This document shows positions 1 to 8,485 of a stretch of DNA of 64,000 nucleotides, in pieces. How positions within the stretch are numbered: the stretch's first letter is position 1; every line of letters begins with the position of its first letter. Origin of the DNA: Nocardioides sp. URHA0032 (GTDB taxonomy: Bacteria; Actinomycetota; Actinomycetes; Propionibacteriales; Nocardioidaceae); contig NZ_KK211159.1 in the NCBI RefSeq assembly GCF_000620645.1, positions 186,001 through 250,000 of the forward strand, written 5' to 3'. The position numbers and the translations under genes are program-made. The notes beneath the pieces were generated by a model. That model had not been told where the DNA came from and searched no databases. It saw only the letters and a list, made by a program, of their open reading frames with translations.

Positions 1-815
1 GGGACGCCTCGGTCGGCTTCCAGTGCCCCGAGTGCGTCGCCGAGGGCAAGCGCGCGACCCGGGCCGGCCGCACCGCCTTCGGCGGGCTGCGGCCCACGAA
101 CGCCGCCATCACGTCGTTCGTCCTGATCGGCATCAACGCCGCCGTCTGGCTGGCGATCGTCGCGACCGGCGGCAGCGCGAGCCGGCTGCTGCGCCTGTTC
201 GAGCTGCGCGCCAGGGGCTACTGCGACCTCGGGAACGGGCTGATGAGCGTCCGTGCCGACGAGGCCACCTGCACGGCCCACGGTGCCACCTGGGCCCCGG
301 GGGTGTCGGACGGCGCCTACTGGCAGCTGCTCACCAGCACGTTCACCCACGTCGCCCTGCTGCACATCGCGTTCAACATGTTCGCCCTCTACATCCTCGG
401 CCCCCAGCTCGAGATGGTGATCGGCCGCGCGCGGTTCCTCGCGCTGTACCTGCTCTCCGGACTGGCGGGGTCCGCGCTGGTCTACTGGGCGGCTCCGGAG
501 TACCAGGCGACGGTCGGGGCCTCTGGCGCGATCTTCGGCCTGATGGGCGCGCTGCTCGTCGTCGCGCTGAAGCTGCGTGCGAACGTGCAGGGCATCCTCG
601 TCTGGATCGGCATCAACTTCTTCCTGACGATCAGCGTCAGCGGCATCTCCTGGCAGGGCCACCTCGGCGGCTTCGCCGGGGGCATCGTGATCGCCGGGAT
701 CCTGGTCTACGCCCCCCGCGGACCCCGCCGTACCGCGTTCCAGGTGTCCGGCCTGGTCGCCGTCGGCGCGCTGACCGTGCTGGCGATCGTGCTGCGCACC
801 GCCGCGCTCAGCTGA
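1..815 (+). CDS. Rhomboid-family intramembrane serine protease (5' truncated)
   Basis: This gene enters from the left edge in the frame whose codons begin at position 3, so its start codon lies outside the window. The visible N-terminus has a CPECV motif like the second half of a B-box-type zinc ribbon, then a first membrane segment. Further on are the rhomboid hallmarks: an HxxxN motif in a membrane helix (HIAFN), the catalytic serine in GASGAIFG and the catalytic histidine in GHLGGF. Several hydrophobic helices are present. Rhomboids cleave substrates inside the membrane; the substrate here is unknown. An internal ATG at 243 would remove the zinc ribbon and the first helix, so it is not the real start. 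A rhomboid gene beside crgA is common in actinobacteria. Confidence 0.9.
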   Translation, partial: DASVGFQCPECVAEGKRATRAGRTAFGGLRPTNAAITSFVLIGINAAVWLAIVATGGSASRLLRLFELRARGYCDLGNGLMSVRADEATCTAHGATWAPGVSDGAYWQLLTSTFTHVALLHIAFNMFALYILGPQLEMVIGRARFLALYLLSGLAGSALVYWAAPEYQATVGASGAIFGLMGALLVVALKLRANVQGILVWIGINFFLTISVSGISWQGHLGGFAGGIVIAGILVYAPRGPRRTAFQVSGLVAVGALTVLAIVLRTAALS

Positions 816-1063
816 GGGCCGGGATGGATCCCCGGTGAGCCGGGGATCCCGTCGGTTATGGGGCATTGCAACGCCCGCCAAGCGTACGAAGTGCCTGGGC
901 AGTACGCCGGGCAGCGAGACCGCCGGAAGTGCACACGTGCTGAGGGCGGGGATGGATCCCCGGTGAGCCGGGGATCCCGTCGGTTATGGGGCATTGCAAC
1001 GCCCGCCAAGCGCACGAAGTGCCCGGGCAGTACGCCGGGCAGCGAGACCACCGGAAGTGCACA
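811..1063. repeat. Tandem direct repeat, two copies of about 125 bp
   Basis: Positions 811-935 and 939-1063 are near-identical, with period 128 bp and about four mismatches. The first copy includes the last codons and stop of the rhomboid gene. Each copy carries a palindrome with 10-bp arms and a 4-nt loop (826-849 and 954-977). No convincing protein is encoded. It may be a dispersed intergenic element that duplicated locally. Confidence 0.9.
826..849 (+). terminator. Stem-loop just after the rhomboid stop codon
   Basis: GGATCCCCGG and CCGGGGATCC form 10-bp perfect arms around the loop TGAG, beginning 11 nt after the rhomboid stop. The stem is very GC-rich but has no T-run. It may act as a non-canonical terminator or an mRNA 3' end. 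The same hairpin recurs at 954-977. Confidence 0.45.
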
Positions 1064-1083
1064 GCTGTGGAATGTCCTGTGGA

Positions 1084-1132
1084 GAACTACACGCATGTAG
1101 TTCTGCACAGGGATATCCCCAGCTGTGCAGAA
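1084..1132. other. Nested inverted repeats between rhomboid and crgA
   Basis: GAACTAC (1084-1090) pairs with GTAGTTC (1097-1103). TTCTGCACAG (1101-1110) pairs perfectly with CTGTGCAGAA (1123-1132). The two hairpins share 1101-1103. A TGTGGAGAA sequence at 1078-1086 is one base from a DnaA-box complement. The element lies beyond the crgA 3' end and could be a terminator for crgA or a protein-binding site. Confidence 0.4.
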
Positions 1133-1183
1133 CGCCGGCCACCCGAGGGGTGACCGGCGTTCGACGAGGCGGAAGGGCGGGGC

Positions 1184-1642
1184 TCACTCCCACCGGGTGG
1201 CAAAGGTGAAGCCGACGGCCATGAAGCCGATGCCGACGACCAGGTTCTTCTGCCCGAGGTCGTTGAAGACCGGGATGTCGGAGATGTTGTTGCTGAACAC
1301 GTAGTACGTGCAGATCCACAGCAGCCCGACGAGGAAGCACCCGAGCATCCCGACCACGACGCCGCGGCCGCGGCCGAGCGGGGTCGAGGGGTGCGCGGTG
1401 AGCGCGAGCCCGACGAGCAGCAGGCCGAAGCCGATCAGGTAGTTCCAGTTGCCGAGGTCGGCCATGAACGTCGGGCTGCCCGGGTCGGGCGCCGGGAACG
1501 CGGTCGGGTCGACGCGCACCGCGATGTAGTAGTAGGCGATCCAGGCGACGCCCAGCACCATCAGCACGATGGCGACCACGAAGCGCGGCGTGAGGATCGG
1601 GCCCCGGGCGGGGGCGAGGGGGTCGAGCTTGGCCTTGGCCAC
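1184..1642 (-). CDS. crgA: CrgA-type cell-division protein with a duplicated domain
   Basis: CrgA is a small membrane protein that regulates Z-ring placement and cell-wall synthesis in actinobacteria. Known CrgA proteins are about 85-95 residues with two membrane helices. This one is 152 residues with about four helices. The CrgA-like unit occurs twice: [16 protein letters not shown] around residues 63-78 matches [16 protein letters not shown] near the C-terminus. The start is GTG with an AGGAG ribosome site a few bases upstream. The gene diverges from the DUF881 gene and is on the same strand as the kinase operon, as in Mycobacterium. The family call is confident; the function of the duplicated form is untested. 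Confidence 0.85.
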   Translation of the reverse strand: MAKAKLDPLAPARGPILTPRFVVAIVLMVLGVAWIAYYYIAVRVDPTAFPAPDPGSPTFMADLGNWNYLIGFGLLLVGLALTAHPSTPLGRGRGVVVGMLGCFLVGLLWICTYYVFSNNISDIPVFNDLGQKNLVVGIGFMAVGFTFATRWE

Positions 1643-1711
1643 GGGTGCTCCTGGATCATGGTGGGTCGAGGACTCCGGGTTACCTTAGTCGTCGTGACCG
1701 GAGGATCCCAC

Positions 1712-2515
1712 GTGCAGCCCCCGGAGTCGGCGGACTCCGGGCATCGGCGCCGTCGCTTCATCCCCGCACAGCCGCGCCGTCCGCGGGGCGTCTGGCGGAT
1801 CGGTACGCCGGTGGTCGTGCTGCTGTGCGGCGGCCTCTTCGTCGTGAGCGCCGCGAACAGCGACGGCACCGACCTGCGCCCGGGGCGCTACACCGACCTC
1901 GCGTCGCTGGTGAAGGACGAGTCCGACCAGTACGACGGGCTCAAGCGGCAGGTCTCCGACCTCGACGCGCAGGTGCAGTCGCTGAGCGCCGGCATGAGCG
2001 ACCGCGAGGTCAACCGGCTCCACCGGCGGGTCACCGAGCTCAAGGACCCCGCCGGCCTCGAGCCGCGCAGCGGCCCGGGCCTCACGGTCACCCTCTCGGA
2101 CGCGCCCGAGGACGTCATCAACTCGACCACCGGCAACGTCAACCTCCTGCTGGTGCACCAGCAGGACATCCAGGCCGTGGTGAACGCGCTCTGGAAGGGT
2201 GGTGCCACCGCCGTCACGGTCGAGGGCCAGCGGATCGTGTCGACCACCGGCATCAAGTGCGAGGGCAACGCCGTCCAGCTGCAAGGCGTGCCGTACCCGC
2301 AGCCCTACGAGATCCAGGCGGTCGGCGACCAGGGGTCGCTGCTGATGGCGATCGAGGACGACCCCTACCTGCAGGCCTACCGCGAGCAGGCCGCCGACCC
2401 CGCGATCTCGGTCGGCTGGGACCTCCAGCTCGAGCCGACCGTCAGCGCGCCGGCGTACGACGGGCTGCTGGACCTCAGTTTCGCCGTACCGCTCGATGGT
2501 GGGACGGCGGGCTGA
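1712..2515 (+). CDS. DUF881 membrane-anchored protein
   Basis: The protein has 267 residues: a basic proline-rich N-terminus, one membrane helix near residues 30-50, a coiled-coil-like stretch, then the DUF881 core. Recognisable core motifs are GPGLTVTLSDAP, NLLLVHQQDIQAVVNALW and GAEAV-type TAVTVEGQRI. The GTG start at 1712 follows GGAGG at 1700-1704; an in-frame GTG at 1694 is less likely. DUF881 genes sit beside crgA and pknB in many actinobacteria and are thought to relate to division, but no reaction is established. The 3' end overlaps pknB by 41 nt, convergently. Confidence 0.85.
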   Translation: MQPPESADSGHRRRRFIPAQPRRPRGVWRIGTPVVVLLCGGLFVVSAANSDGTDLRPGRYTDLASLVKDESDQYDGLKRQVSDLDAQVQSLSAGMSDREVNRLHRRVTELKDPAGLEPRSGPGLTVTLSDAPEDVINSTTGNVNLLLVHQQDIQAVVNALWKGGATAVTVEGQRIVSTTGIKCEGNAVQLQGVPYPQPYEIQAVGDQGSLLMAIEDDPYLQAYREQAADPAISVGWDLQLEPTVSAPAYDGLLDLSFAVPLDGGTAG

Positions 2516-4259
2516 CCCGGTGCCCGTCACCCGGCAGCAGCACGCTGGGGCTCTCGGTCGGTGACGACGGGGTCTCGCTCGGGGACGGCGACTCCGACGG
2601 CTCGAAGCTCGACACCACGATCGTCACCGTCGTCCCCTGGTCGGCGGTCTGGCCGCCCCGAGGCGACTGGCTGAGCACCGTGCCGGCCGGTTCGGTCGTG
2701 TTCGGGTTCTCGATGACCTCGACCTGGAAGCCGGCGTTGCGGATCTTGTTCTTCGCCTCCGGCTGCATCAGCCCGACGACGTCCGGGATCTGCTCCGGAC
2801 CGTCGGAGTAGAAGACCGTGACCGTCGTGCCGTTCGCCACCGTCTCGCCCTGCGAGGGCTCGGTGCGGATCACGATGCCGGCGTCCTCGTCGGAGTCCTC
2901 CTCCTGGAGGCGGACGACCAGGCCCGCCTGCTCGAGGTGCGCCTTCGCCTCCTCCTTGGTCATGTCCACCACGAACGGCACCTGCACCTCGGGCTTCCCG
3001 AGCGAGACCACCAGGTCGACGGCGGTGTCCGGATCGACGTACTCGTCGGCGTCCGGGTCCTGGCTGATCACCTTGCCGGCCGGGACGGTGTCGCTGTTCT
3101 CGCGGTCGATGTTGCCGACCGCGAGCCCGGCGTCGCCGATCAGGGAGCGCGCCTGGTTCTCCGACTTGCCCGTCACGTTGGGCGTCGGCACCTGCTCCGG
3201 CGCCGACTCGAAGAGCCGGGGCATCAGGTATGCCGCGCCCGCGATCAGCACGATGAGCAGCAGCCCGAGGGCGATCAGCAGTCCCGTGCGCCCGCGGTTG
3301 TCGTCGTCCTCGTCGATCGCGGCGGCGGGGACGACGGCGGTCGCCGCGGTCGGGTAGGACGGCGTGGTCGGCGGCACCGGCGGCGGGATCGGTGCCTGCA
3401 CGGGCCGCCCGGCGAGGTAGCGCTCGATGTCGCTGCGCATGGCGGCGGCCGACTGGTAGCGGTCCTCGACCCGCTTCGCGAGGGCCTTCATCACGACCGC
3501 GTCGATCTCGGGCGGGAGGTCGGTGTCGTGGTCCGACGGGGGCACGGCGGGCTCGCGGACGTGCTGGTAGGCGACCGCGACCGGGCTGTCGCCGACGAAC
3601 GGCGGCCGCCCGGTGAGGAGCTCGTAGAGCAGGCAGCCGGCGGAGTAGACGTCGGAGCGCGAGTCGACGGTCTCGCCCCGGGCCTGCTCGGGGGAGAGGT
3701 ACTGCGCGGTGCCGACCACGGCTGCGGTCTGCGTCATCGTCGACGAGGCGTCGCTGATCGCGCGGGCGATGCCGAAGTCCATCACCTTCACGTCGCCGGT
3801 CGGCGTGAGCATCACGTTGCCGGGCTTGATGTCGCGGTGGATGATCCCGGCGCGGTGGCTGTAGTCCAGCGCGGACAGCACGCCGCTGGTGATCTCGAGG
3901 GCACGCTCGGGCAGGATCTTGCGGCCCTCGCGGAGGATGTCGCGCAGGGTGCGACCCGCGACGTACTCCATCACGATGTAGGGCTGGGAGATGCCGGACC
4001 CGTCGGCCGCCGGCTCCTCGCCGGTGTCGTAGACCGCGACGATCGCGGGGTGGTTCAACGAGGCCGCGGACTGCGCCTCGCGGCGGAACCGCGCCTGGAA
4101 CGTCGCGTCGCTGGCCAGGTCGGTGCGCAGCCGCTTGACCGCCACGACCCGACCGAGCCGGGTGTCGGTGCCCTTGCGCACCTCGGCCATGCCGCCGCGT
4201 CCCAGGAGCTCTCCGAGCTCGTAGCGCCCACCGATCAGGTGCGGCTCTTGGTTGCTCAT
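2475..4259 (-). CDS. pknB: Serine/threonine protein kinase with PASTA domains
   Basis: This is a 594-residue Hanks-type kinase. Visible motifs are the glycine loop GRGGMAEV (residues 19-26), the ATP lysine in VAVKRL (K42), the catalytic HRDIKPGN (141 on) and DFG (161 on). A membrane helix follows, then three extracellular PASTA repeats and a Ser/Pro-rich tail. PASTA domains of this family bind peptidoglycan fragments or lipid II, and the kinase phosphorylates division and wall proteins and FHA proteins. The ATG at 4259 overlaps the pknA stop as ATGA, so translation is coupled. It is the last gene of the operon; no trpG or sortase gene follows as it does in some relatives. Confidence 0.96.
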   Translation of the reverse strand: MSNQEPHLIGGRYELGELLGRGGMAEVRKGTDTRLGRVVAVKRLRTDLASDATFQARFRREAQSAASLNHPAIVAVYDTGEEPAADGSGISQPYIVMEYVAGRTLRDILREGRKILPERALEITSGVLSALDYSHRAGIIHRDIKPGNVMLTPTGDVKVMDFGIARAISDASSTMTQTAAVVGTAQYLSPEQARGETVDSRSDVYSAGCLLYELLTGRPPFVGDSPVAVAYQHVREPAVPPSDHDTDLPPEIDAVVMKALAKRVEDRYQSAAAMRSDIERYLAGRPVQAPIPPPVPPTTPSYPTAATAVVPAAAIDEDDDNRGRTGLLIALGLLLIVLIAGAAYLMPRLFESAPEQVPTPNVTGKSENQARSLIGDAGLAVGNIDRENSDTVPAGKVISQDPDADEYVDPDTAVDLVVSLGKPEVQVPFVVDMTKEEAKAHLEQAGLVVRLQEEDSDEDAGIVIRTEPSQGETVANGTTVTVFYSDGPEQIPDVVGLMQPEAKNKIRNAGFQVEVIENPNTTEPAGTVLSQSPRGGQTADQGTTVTIVVSSFEPSESPSPSETPSSPTESPSVLLPGDGHRVSPPSHHRAVRRN

Positions 4260-5590
4260 CGAGGGGTGTCCTTTGCCTGACTGCTCGAGGTGGCGGAGGG
4301 TTCGACGGCCCCCGGTGACGCACTGGACGTCGTCGCGGTGTCCGACGGGGTCGAGGTGTCGCTCGGCGTGGGCGTAGGCGTGGGCGTGGGCGTGTCCGAC
4401 TCGGTCGGCGTGGGCGTCGGCGTGTCCGATGGGGTCGGGGTGGGTGTGGGGGTGGAGGTCGGCGTCGGCGACGTGGTCGTCGGCTCCGAGGTGGGCGTCG
4501 TGTCGGACTTCGGGTGCGACGCGGTCGGGGAGTGCGTGGGCTCGTCGGTGGGCGCCTCGTCGTCCATCGCCTGGGCGATGAGCACGACCGCCAGGATGAC
4601 GACCACCACCAGGGCGAGGACGGCGAGCACCGGCCAGAGCGCGGTCCGGTGCCGCACCCGCTCGTCGTCCTCGGGCAGGTGCCCCGCGGTCGGGCCGGGG
4701 ACGACCGGTGCCATCACCATCGTCTCGCTCGCGGGTGGCGGGGCGGCCGCCTGGGTGACCGCGGTGTGCGGGTCCCGGAGAGCGGCGGCGAAGGCCGCCC
4801 CGTCGGCGAACCGGTCCTGGGGCAGCTTCGCCATCGACCGGCGTACGACGGCGGCCAGGTCGCCCGGCACCGTCTCGGGCAGCTCCGGCACCGGCTCCCG
4901 CAGGTGCGCGAGGGCGGTCGCCACGGCGGTGTCGGCCTGGAACGGCCGGTGGCCCGCGAGGCACTCGAACGCGACGACGCCGAGGGAGTACACGTCGGAC
5001 GCCGGCGTCGCGGTCTGGCCCTGGGCCTGCTCGGGCGAGAGGTACTGCGGGGTCCCCATCACCTCGCCGGTCTGCGTCAGGCCCAGCCCCTCGGCCGCGC
5101 GCGCGATGCCGAAGTCGGTGACCTTGACCCGGCGGTCCGGGGTGACGAGGAGGTTCGCGGGCTTCACGTCGCGGTGCACGATCCCGGCGGCGTGCGCCGC
5201 GCCCAGCCCGTCGGCGGCCTGGGTGAGCAGCTCGCGGACGGCGTCCGGGTCCATCGGGGTGTCGGGGCGCAGCACCGCGGAGAGCGGCTGCCCGTCGACC
5301 AGCTCCATCACCAGGAACGGCCGGCCGCCGCCCGATCCGTAGTCGTAGACCGTGGCGATGTTCGGGTGGTGCAACGAGCCGGCGTGCTGGGCCTCGACCT
5401 CGAAGCGGGCCCGGAACGACGGGTCGTCGGCGTACTCGTTCTTGAGGACCTTGACCGCCACCTCGCGGCCCAGGTTGGTGTCCGTCGCGCGCCACACCTC
5501 GCCCATGCCGCCGGTCGCGATCCGGGCGTCGAGGCGGTACCGCCGGGCGTCGTCGGCGTACGTCGGAGGTGCGCCGGGTGTCTCCGTCAC
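4256..5590 (-). CDS. pknA: Serine/threonine protein kinase without PASTA domains
   Basis: The protein has 444 residues. The kinase domain shows ATGGMGEV (25-32), K47 in VAVKVL, HRDVKPAN from 139 and DFG from 159. One membrane helix lies near residues 325-345, followed by a long extracellular tail of Thr/Pro/Ser repeats with no folded domain. PknA partners PknB in controlling cell shape and division. The GTG at 5590 overlaps the pbpA stop as GTGA. Longer reading-frame extensions upstream lie inside pbpA and lack kinase-family sequence. The Thr/Pro tail may be O-mannosylated or act as a wall-spanning linker; that is inference. Confidence 0.94.
   Translation of the reverse strand: MTETPGAPPTYADDARRYRLDARIATGGMGEVWRATDTNLGREVAVKVLKNEYADDPSFRARFEVEAQHAGSLHHPNIATVYDYGSGGGRPFLVMELVDGQPLSAVLRPDTPMDPDAVRELLTQAADGLGAAHAAGIVHRDVKPANLLVTPDRRVKVTDFGIARAAEGLGLTQTGEVMGTPQYLSPEQAQGQTATPASDVYSLGVVAFECLAGHRPFQADTAVATALAHLREPVPELPETVPGDLAAVVRRSMAKLPQDRFADGAAFAAALRDPHTAVTQAAAPPPASETMVMAPVVPGPTAGHLPEDDERVRHRTALWPVLAVLALVVVVILAVVLIAQAMDDEAPTDEPTHSPTASHPKSDTTPTSEPTTTSPTPTSTPTPTPTPSDTPTPTPTESDTPTPTPTPTPSDTSTPSDTATTSSASPGAVEPSATSSSQAKDTPR
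4344..4475 (-). repeat. Low-complexity Thr-Pro/Ser-Asp repeat in pknA
   Basis: Imperfect hexanucleotide repeats (GTGGGC-type on the plus strand) encode alternating TP and SD residues in the PknA extracellular tail. Tracts like this are prone to length change by slippage, so the tail length may vary between strains. Confidence 0.75.
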
Positions 5591-7059
5591 TTGATCACCG
5601 CCTCCATCACGGCCTTCGCGATCGGGCCGCCGAGCAGGCCGCCCGCGATCTCGTCGCGGGGGATGTCGGCGTTCTGGATCATCACGGCCACCGCGACCTG
5701 GGGGTTCTCGGCGGGTGCGAAGGAGATGAACCACGCGTACGGCGACTTGTCGGTCTGCCCGGTCTGGGCGGTCCCGGTCTTGCCGGCGACGTCGATGCCG
5801 GGGATCGCGGCCGGCGACGCGGTGCCGTTCTGGACCGTCGAGACCATCAGCTTGGTGACCTCGCTGGCCGTCGTCGACGACACCGCCTTCGAGAGCTCCT
5901 GCGGGTCGGTCTTGTCGAGCACGTCGAGGTCGGCGGAGAGCTCCTCGTCGACGAGGTAGGGCCGCATCACGGTGCCGCCGTTCGCGAGCCCGGCGGCGAC
6001 CATCGCCATCTGCAGGGGCGTGGCCGAGACGTCGAACTGGCCGAAGCCGGTCTGTCCCAGCTGGGCCTCGTCGATGTCGGTCGGGAACACCGACTCGGCC
6101 TGCGGCGTCAGGTCGTCGAAGTAGTGGCTGTTGAAGCCGAAGCCCTCCGCGGTCTTGGCCATGTCGTCGGCGCCGACCTGCCCGGCGATCTGGGCGAACG
6201 AGGTGTTGCAGGACTGCTCCATCGCCTGCGTGAACGGGATCTTCGAGCCGTTCGCGCCGCAGGAGCGGCCCTCGTTGTCGATCAGGCCGGTGGGCCCGTG
6301 CGTCAGCGGGAGCTGGTAGGTCACGCCGCCGGGCACCGAGTCCTCGGCGGTGTACAGACCCTTGTCGATGGCCGCCGCCGCGGTGACGACCTTGAACGTC
6401 GAGCCCGGGGGGAGCCGGGTCTGGATGGCCCGGTTCAGCAGCGGCTGGGTCGGGTCGGCGTTCAGCGTCTTGAACTGCTGGGTGACCTGCGTGAGGTCGT
6501 GCGAGGCGAGCTTGTTGGGGTCGTAGGTCGGCAGCGAGACCATCGCCAGCACCTTGCCGGTGTTCGGCTCGAGGGCGACCACGGCGCCCTGGACGTTCGG
6601 GCCGAGCCCCTTGAGCCCGTTGTACGCCGCGTCCTGCGCCTTCGGGTCGACCGTGAGCAGCACGTTGCCGCCCTTCGGCGGGTTGTTGCTGAGCAGGTCC
6701 ACCAGCTTGGTGACGAACAGCCGCGAGTCGTCGCCGGAGAGCACGTCGTTCTGGGTGCGCTCGATGCCGGTGGAGCTGTAGTAGGAGAACCAGCCGGTGA
6801 TCGGGGCGTACTCCAGCGGCTTCGGGTAGGACCGCTGGAACTTGTACTCGTCGTCGGACGGCTTGCTCTGCGCGACCGCGCTCCGGCCGACCTGGATCGC
6901 CCCGCGCTCGCGGGAGTACGACGCCACCAGCACCCGCCGGTTGCGCGGGTCGTCGTTGAGCTTGCCCGCCTTCCAGTACTGGAGGTAGGTCGCGTTGACC
7001 ATCAGCGCCAGGAACAGCAGGAGGCAGAAGATCGAGATGGTGCGGATCGGCTTGTTCAT
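5587..7059 (-). CDS. pbpA: Class B penicillin-binding protein, peptidoglycan transpeptidase
   Basis: The protein has 490 residues and an N-terminal signal anchor (residues 7-24). The dimerisation region is followed by a transpeptidase domain with all three active-site motifs: STFK (220-223), SCN (283-285) and KTG (427-429). It cross-links peptidoglycan outside the membrane as the partner of the SEDS glycosyltransferase encoded immediately upstream. In mycobacteria PbpA is a PknB target needed for septation. The gene starts 19 nt after rodA and its stop overlaps the pknA start by 4 nt. Confidence 0.96.
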   Translation of the reverse strand: MNKPIRTISIFCLLLFLALMVNATYLQYWKAGKLNDDPRNRRVLVASYSRERGAIQVGRSAVAQSKPSDDEYKFQRSYPKPLEYAPITGWFSYYSSTGIERTQNDVLSGDDSRLFVTKLVDLLSNNPPKGGNVLLTVDPKAQDAAYNGLKGLGPNVQGAVVALEPNTGKVLAMVSLPTYDPNKLASHDLTQVTQQFKTLNADPTQPLLNRAIQTRLPPGSTFKVVTAAAAIDKGLYTAEDSVPGGVTYQLPLTHGPTGLIDNEGRSCGANGSKIPFTQAMEQSCNTSFAQIAGQVGADDMAKTAEGFGFNSHYFDDLTPQAESVFPTDIDEAQLGQTGFGQFDVSATPLQMAMVAAGLANGGTVMRPYLVDEELSADLDVLDKTDPQELSKAVSSTTASEVTKLMVSTVQNGTASPAAIPGIDVAGKTGTAQTGQTDKSPYAWFISFAPAENPQVAVAVMIQNADIPRDEIAGGLLGGPIAKAVMEAVIK

Positions 7060-7078
7060 CGCGGCATCACGTCGCTCA

Positions 7079-8485
7079 TCACAGCTTCACCACCTGAGTG
7101 GCGTCTGAGTCGATGGCGGTGGTGTCGTCGGAGAGCTGCGGGACCGGGCGCCGCGCCTGGTCGGAGATGCGCAGCAGCAGCGCGATGATCACCCAGTTCG
7201 CGATGAGCGACGAGCCGCCGTACGACAGGAACGGCGTGGTGAGGCCGGTGAGCGGGATCAGTCCGGTGACGCCGCCGACGACCACGAACACCTGGAGCGC
7301 GAACGCCGTGCCGAGGCCGGTCGCCAGCAGCTTCCCGAAGCCGTCGCGGCAGATCAGCGCCGTGCGCAGCGCCCGTTCGACGATCAGGCCGTACAGCATG
7401 ATGACCGCGATGACGGCGGTCAGCCCGAGCTCCTCGCCGATCGCGGCGAGGATGAAGTCGGAGTTCGCGTACGGCACGCGGAACGGGTCGCCGTCGCCGA
7501 AGCCGCGGCCGATCAGGCCGCCCCACCCCATGCCGAACAGCGCCTCGACCGGCTGGTAGCTCTGGCCGCCCTGCTCGGCGGAGTAGTAGTCGAAGGGGTG
7601 CAGCCAGATGTCGAAGCGGATCCGCACGTGCGGGATCAGGGCGTACGCCGCGGCCGCGCCGGCCACGAACAGGACGCCGCCGACCACGAGCCACCCCGGC
7701 CGCTCGGTCGCGACGTACAGCATCACCAGGAAGAGGCCGAAGAACAGCAGGCTGGAGCCGAGGTCCTGCTGGAAGACCAGGATGCCGAGGCTGACCAGCC
7801 ACATGGCGAGGATCGGGCCGAGGTCGCGGCCGCGGGGCAGGTCCACGAACAGCACCCGGCGGCCGGCCAGCGCGAGCGCGTCGCGGTGCAGCACGAGGTA
7901 GCCGGCGAACGCGATCACCAGCAGCACCTTGGCGATCTCGCCGGGCTGGAGGCTGAACGGCCCGAGGTGGACCCAGATGCGCGCGCCGTTGATGGTCCGC
8001 CCGATGCCGGGGAGCATCGGCAGCAGCAGCAGCACGATCGCGGCCAGCCCGCTGGTGTAGGTGAAGCGCTGGAGCACCCGGTGGTCGCGCAGCATCACCA
8101 GCGTGAACGCGAACAGCAGTACGCCGACGGTCATCCAGATCAGCTGCTGCTGGGCGAACGCGTGCGGGCGGTCGGCCGCCTCCGCCGCGAGGTCGAGGCG
8201 GTGGATCACCGCGAGGCCGAGGCCGTTCAGCGCGCCGACGACCGGCAGCAGCACCGGGTCGGCGTACGGCGCGACGACCCGGATCACCAGGTGCGACCCG
8301 ATCAGCAGGGCGGCCAGCCACCCGCCGTACCCGAACAGGTTGGCGGGGACCTCCTGGTTCACGCCGAGGCCGACCGCGACGTACGCGCCGATGCCGACGA
8401 GCAGCGAGAGCACCAGCAGGAACAGCTCGGCGCCGCGGCGGCGCCGGTGCACGAAGCCCATCAGCGTGCTCTGCTGCGCCATCAC
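7079..8485 (-). CDS. rodA: SEDS-family peptidoglycan glycosyltransferase (RodA/FtsW)
   Basis: This 468-residue polytopic protein has about ten or more membrane helices. It carries the SEDS C-terminal signatures GVTGLIPLTGLTTPFLSYGG and the typical extracellular loop with DLGSSLLFFG. SEDS proteins polymerise glycan strands from lipid II with their paired class B PBP, here PbpA directly downstream. Consecutive GTG and ATG codons (8485, 8482) could start it; GTG overlaps the pstP stop as GTGA and is chosen. Position beside pbpA favours RodA over FtsW. Confidence 0.95.
   Translation of the reverse strand: MMAQQSTLMGFVHRRRRGAELFLLVLSLLVGIGAYVAVGLGVNQEVPANLFGYGGWLAALLIGSHLVIRVVAPYADPVLLPVVGALNGLGLAVIHRLDLAAEAADRPHAFAQQQLIWMTVGVLLFAFTLVMLRDHRVLQRFTYTSGLAAIVLLLLPMLPGIGRTINGARIWVHLGPFSLQPGEIAKVLLVIAFAGYLVLHRDALALAGRRVLFVDLPRGRDLGPILAMWLVSLGILVFQQDLGSSLLFFGLFLVMLYVATERPGWLVVGGVLFVAGAAAAYALIPHVRIRFDIWLHPFDYYSAEQGGQSYQPVEALFGMGWGGLIGRGFGDGDPFRVPYANSDFILAAIGEELGLTAVIAVIMLYGLIVERALRTALICRDGFGKLLATGLGTAFALQVFVVVGGVTGLIPLTGLTTPFLSYGGSSLIANWVIIALLLRISDQARRPVPQLSDDTTAIDSDATQVVKL

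Noticed and set aside
855..1108. Minus-strand frames inside the tandem repeat (RCPAYCPGTS-type peptide repeated twice)
   Set aside because: The peptide repeats only because the DNA repeats. There is no start, ribosome site or known domain.
4344..4475. Repetitive GTGGGC tract considered as a CRISPR-like or satellite array
   Set aside because: Units are short, contiguous and in frame, and encode a Thr/Pro tail of PknA. There are no spacers.
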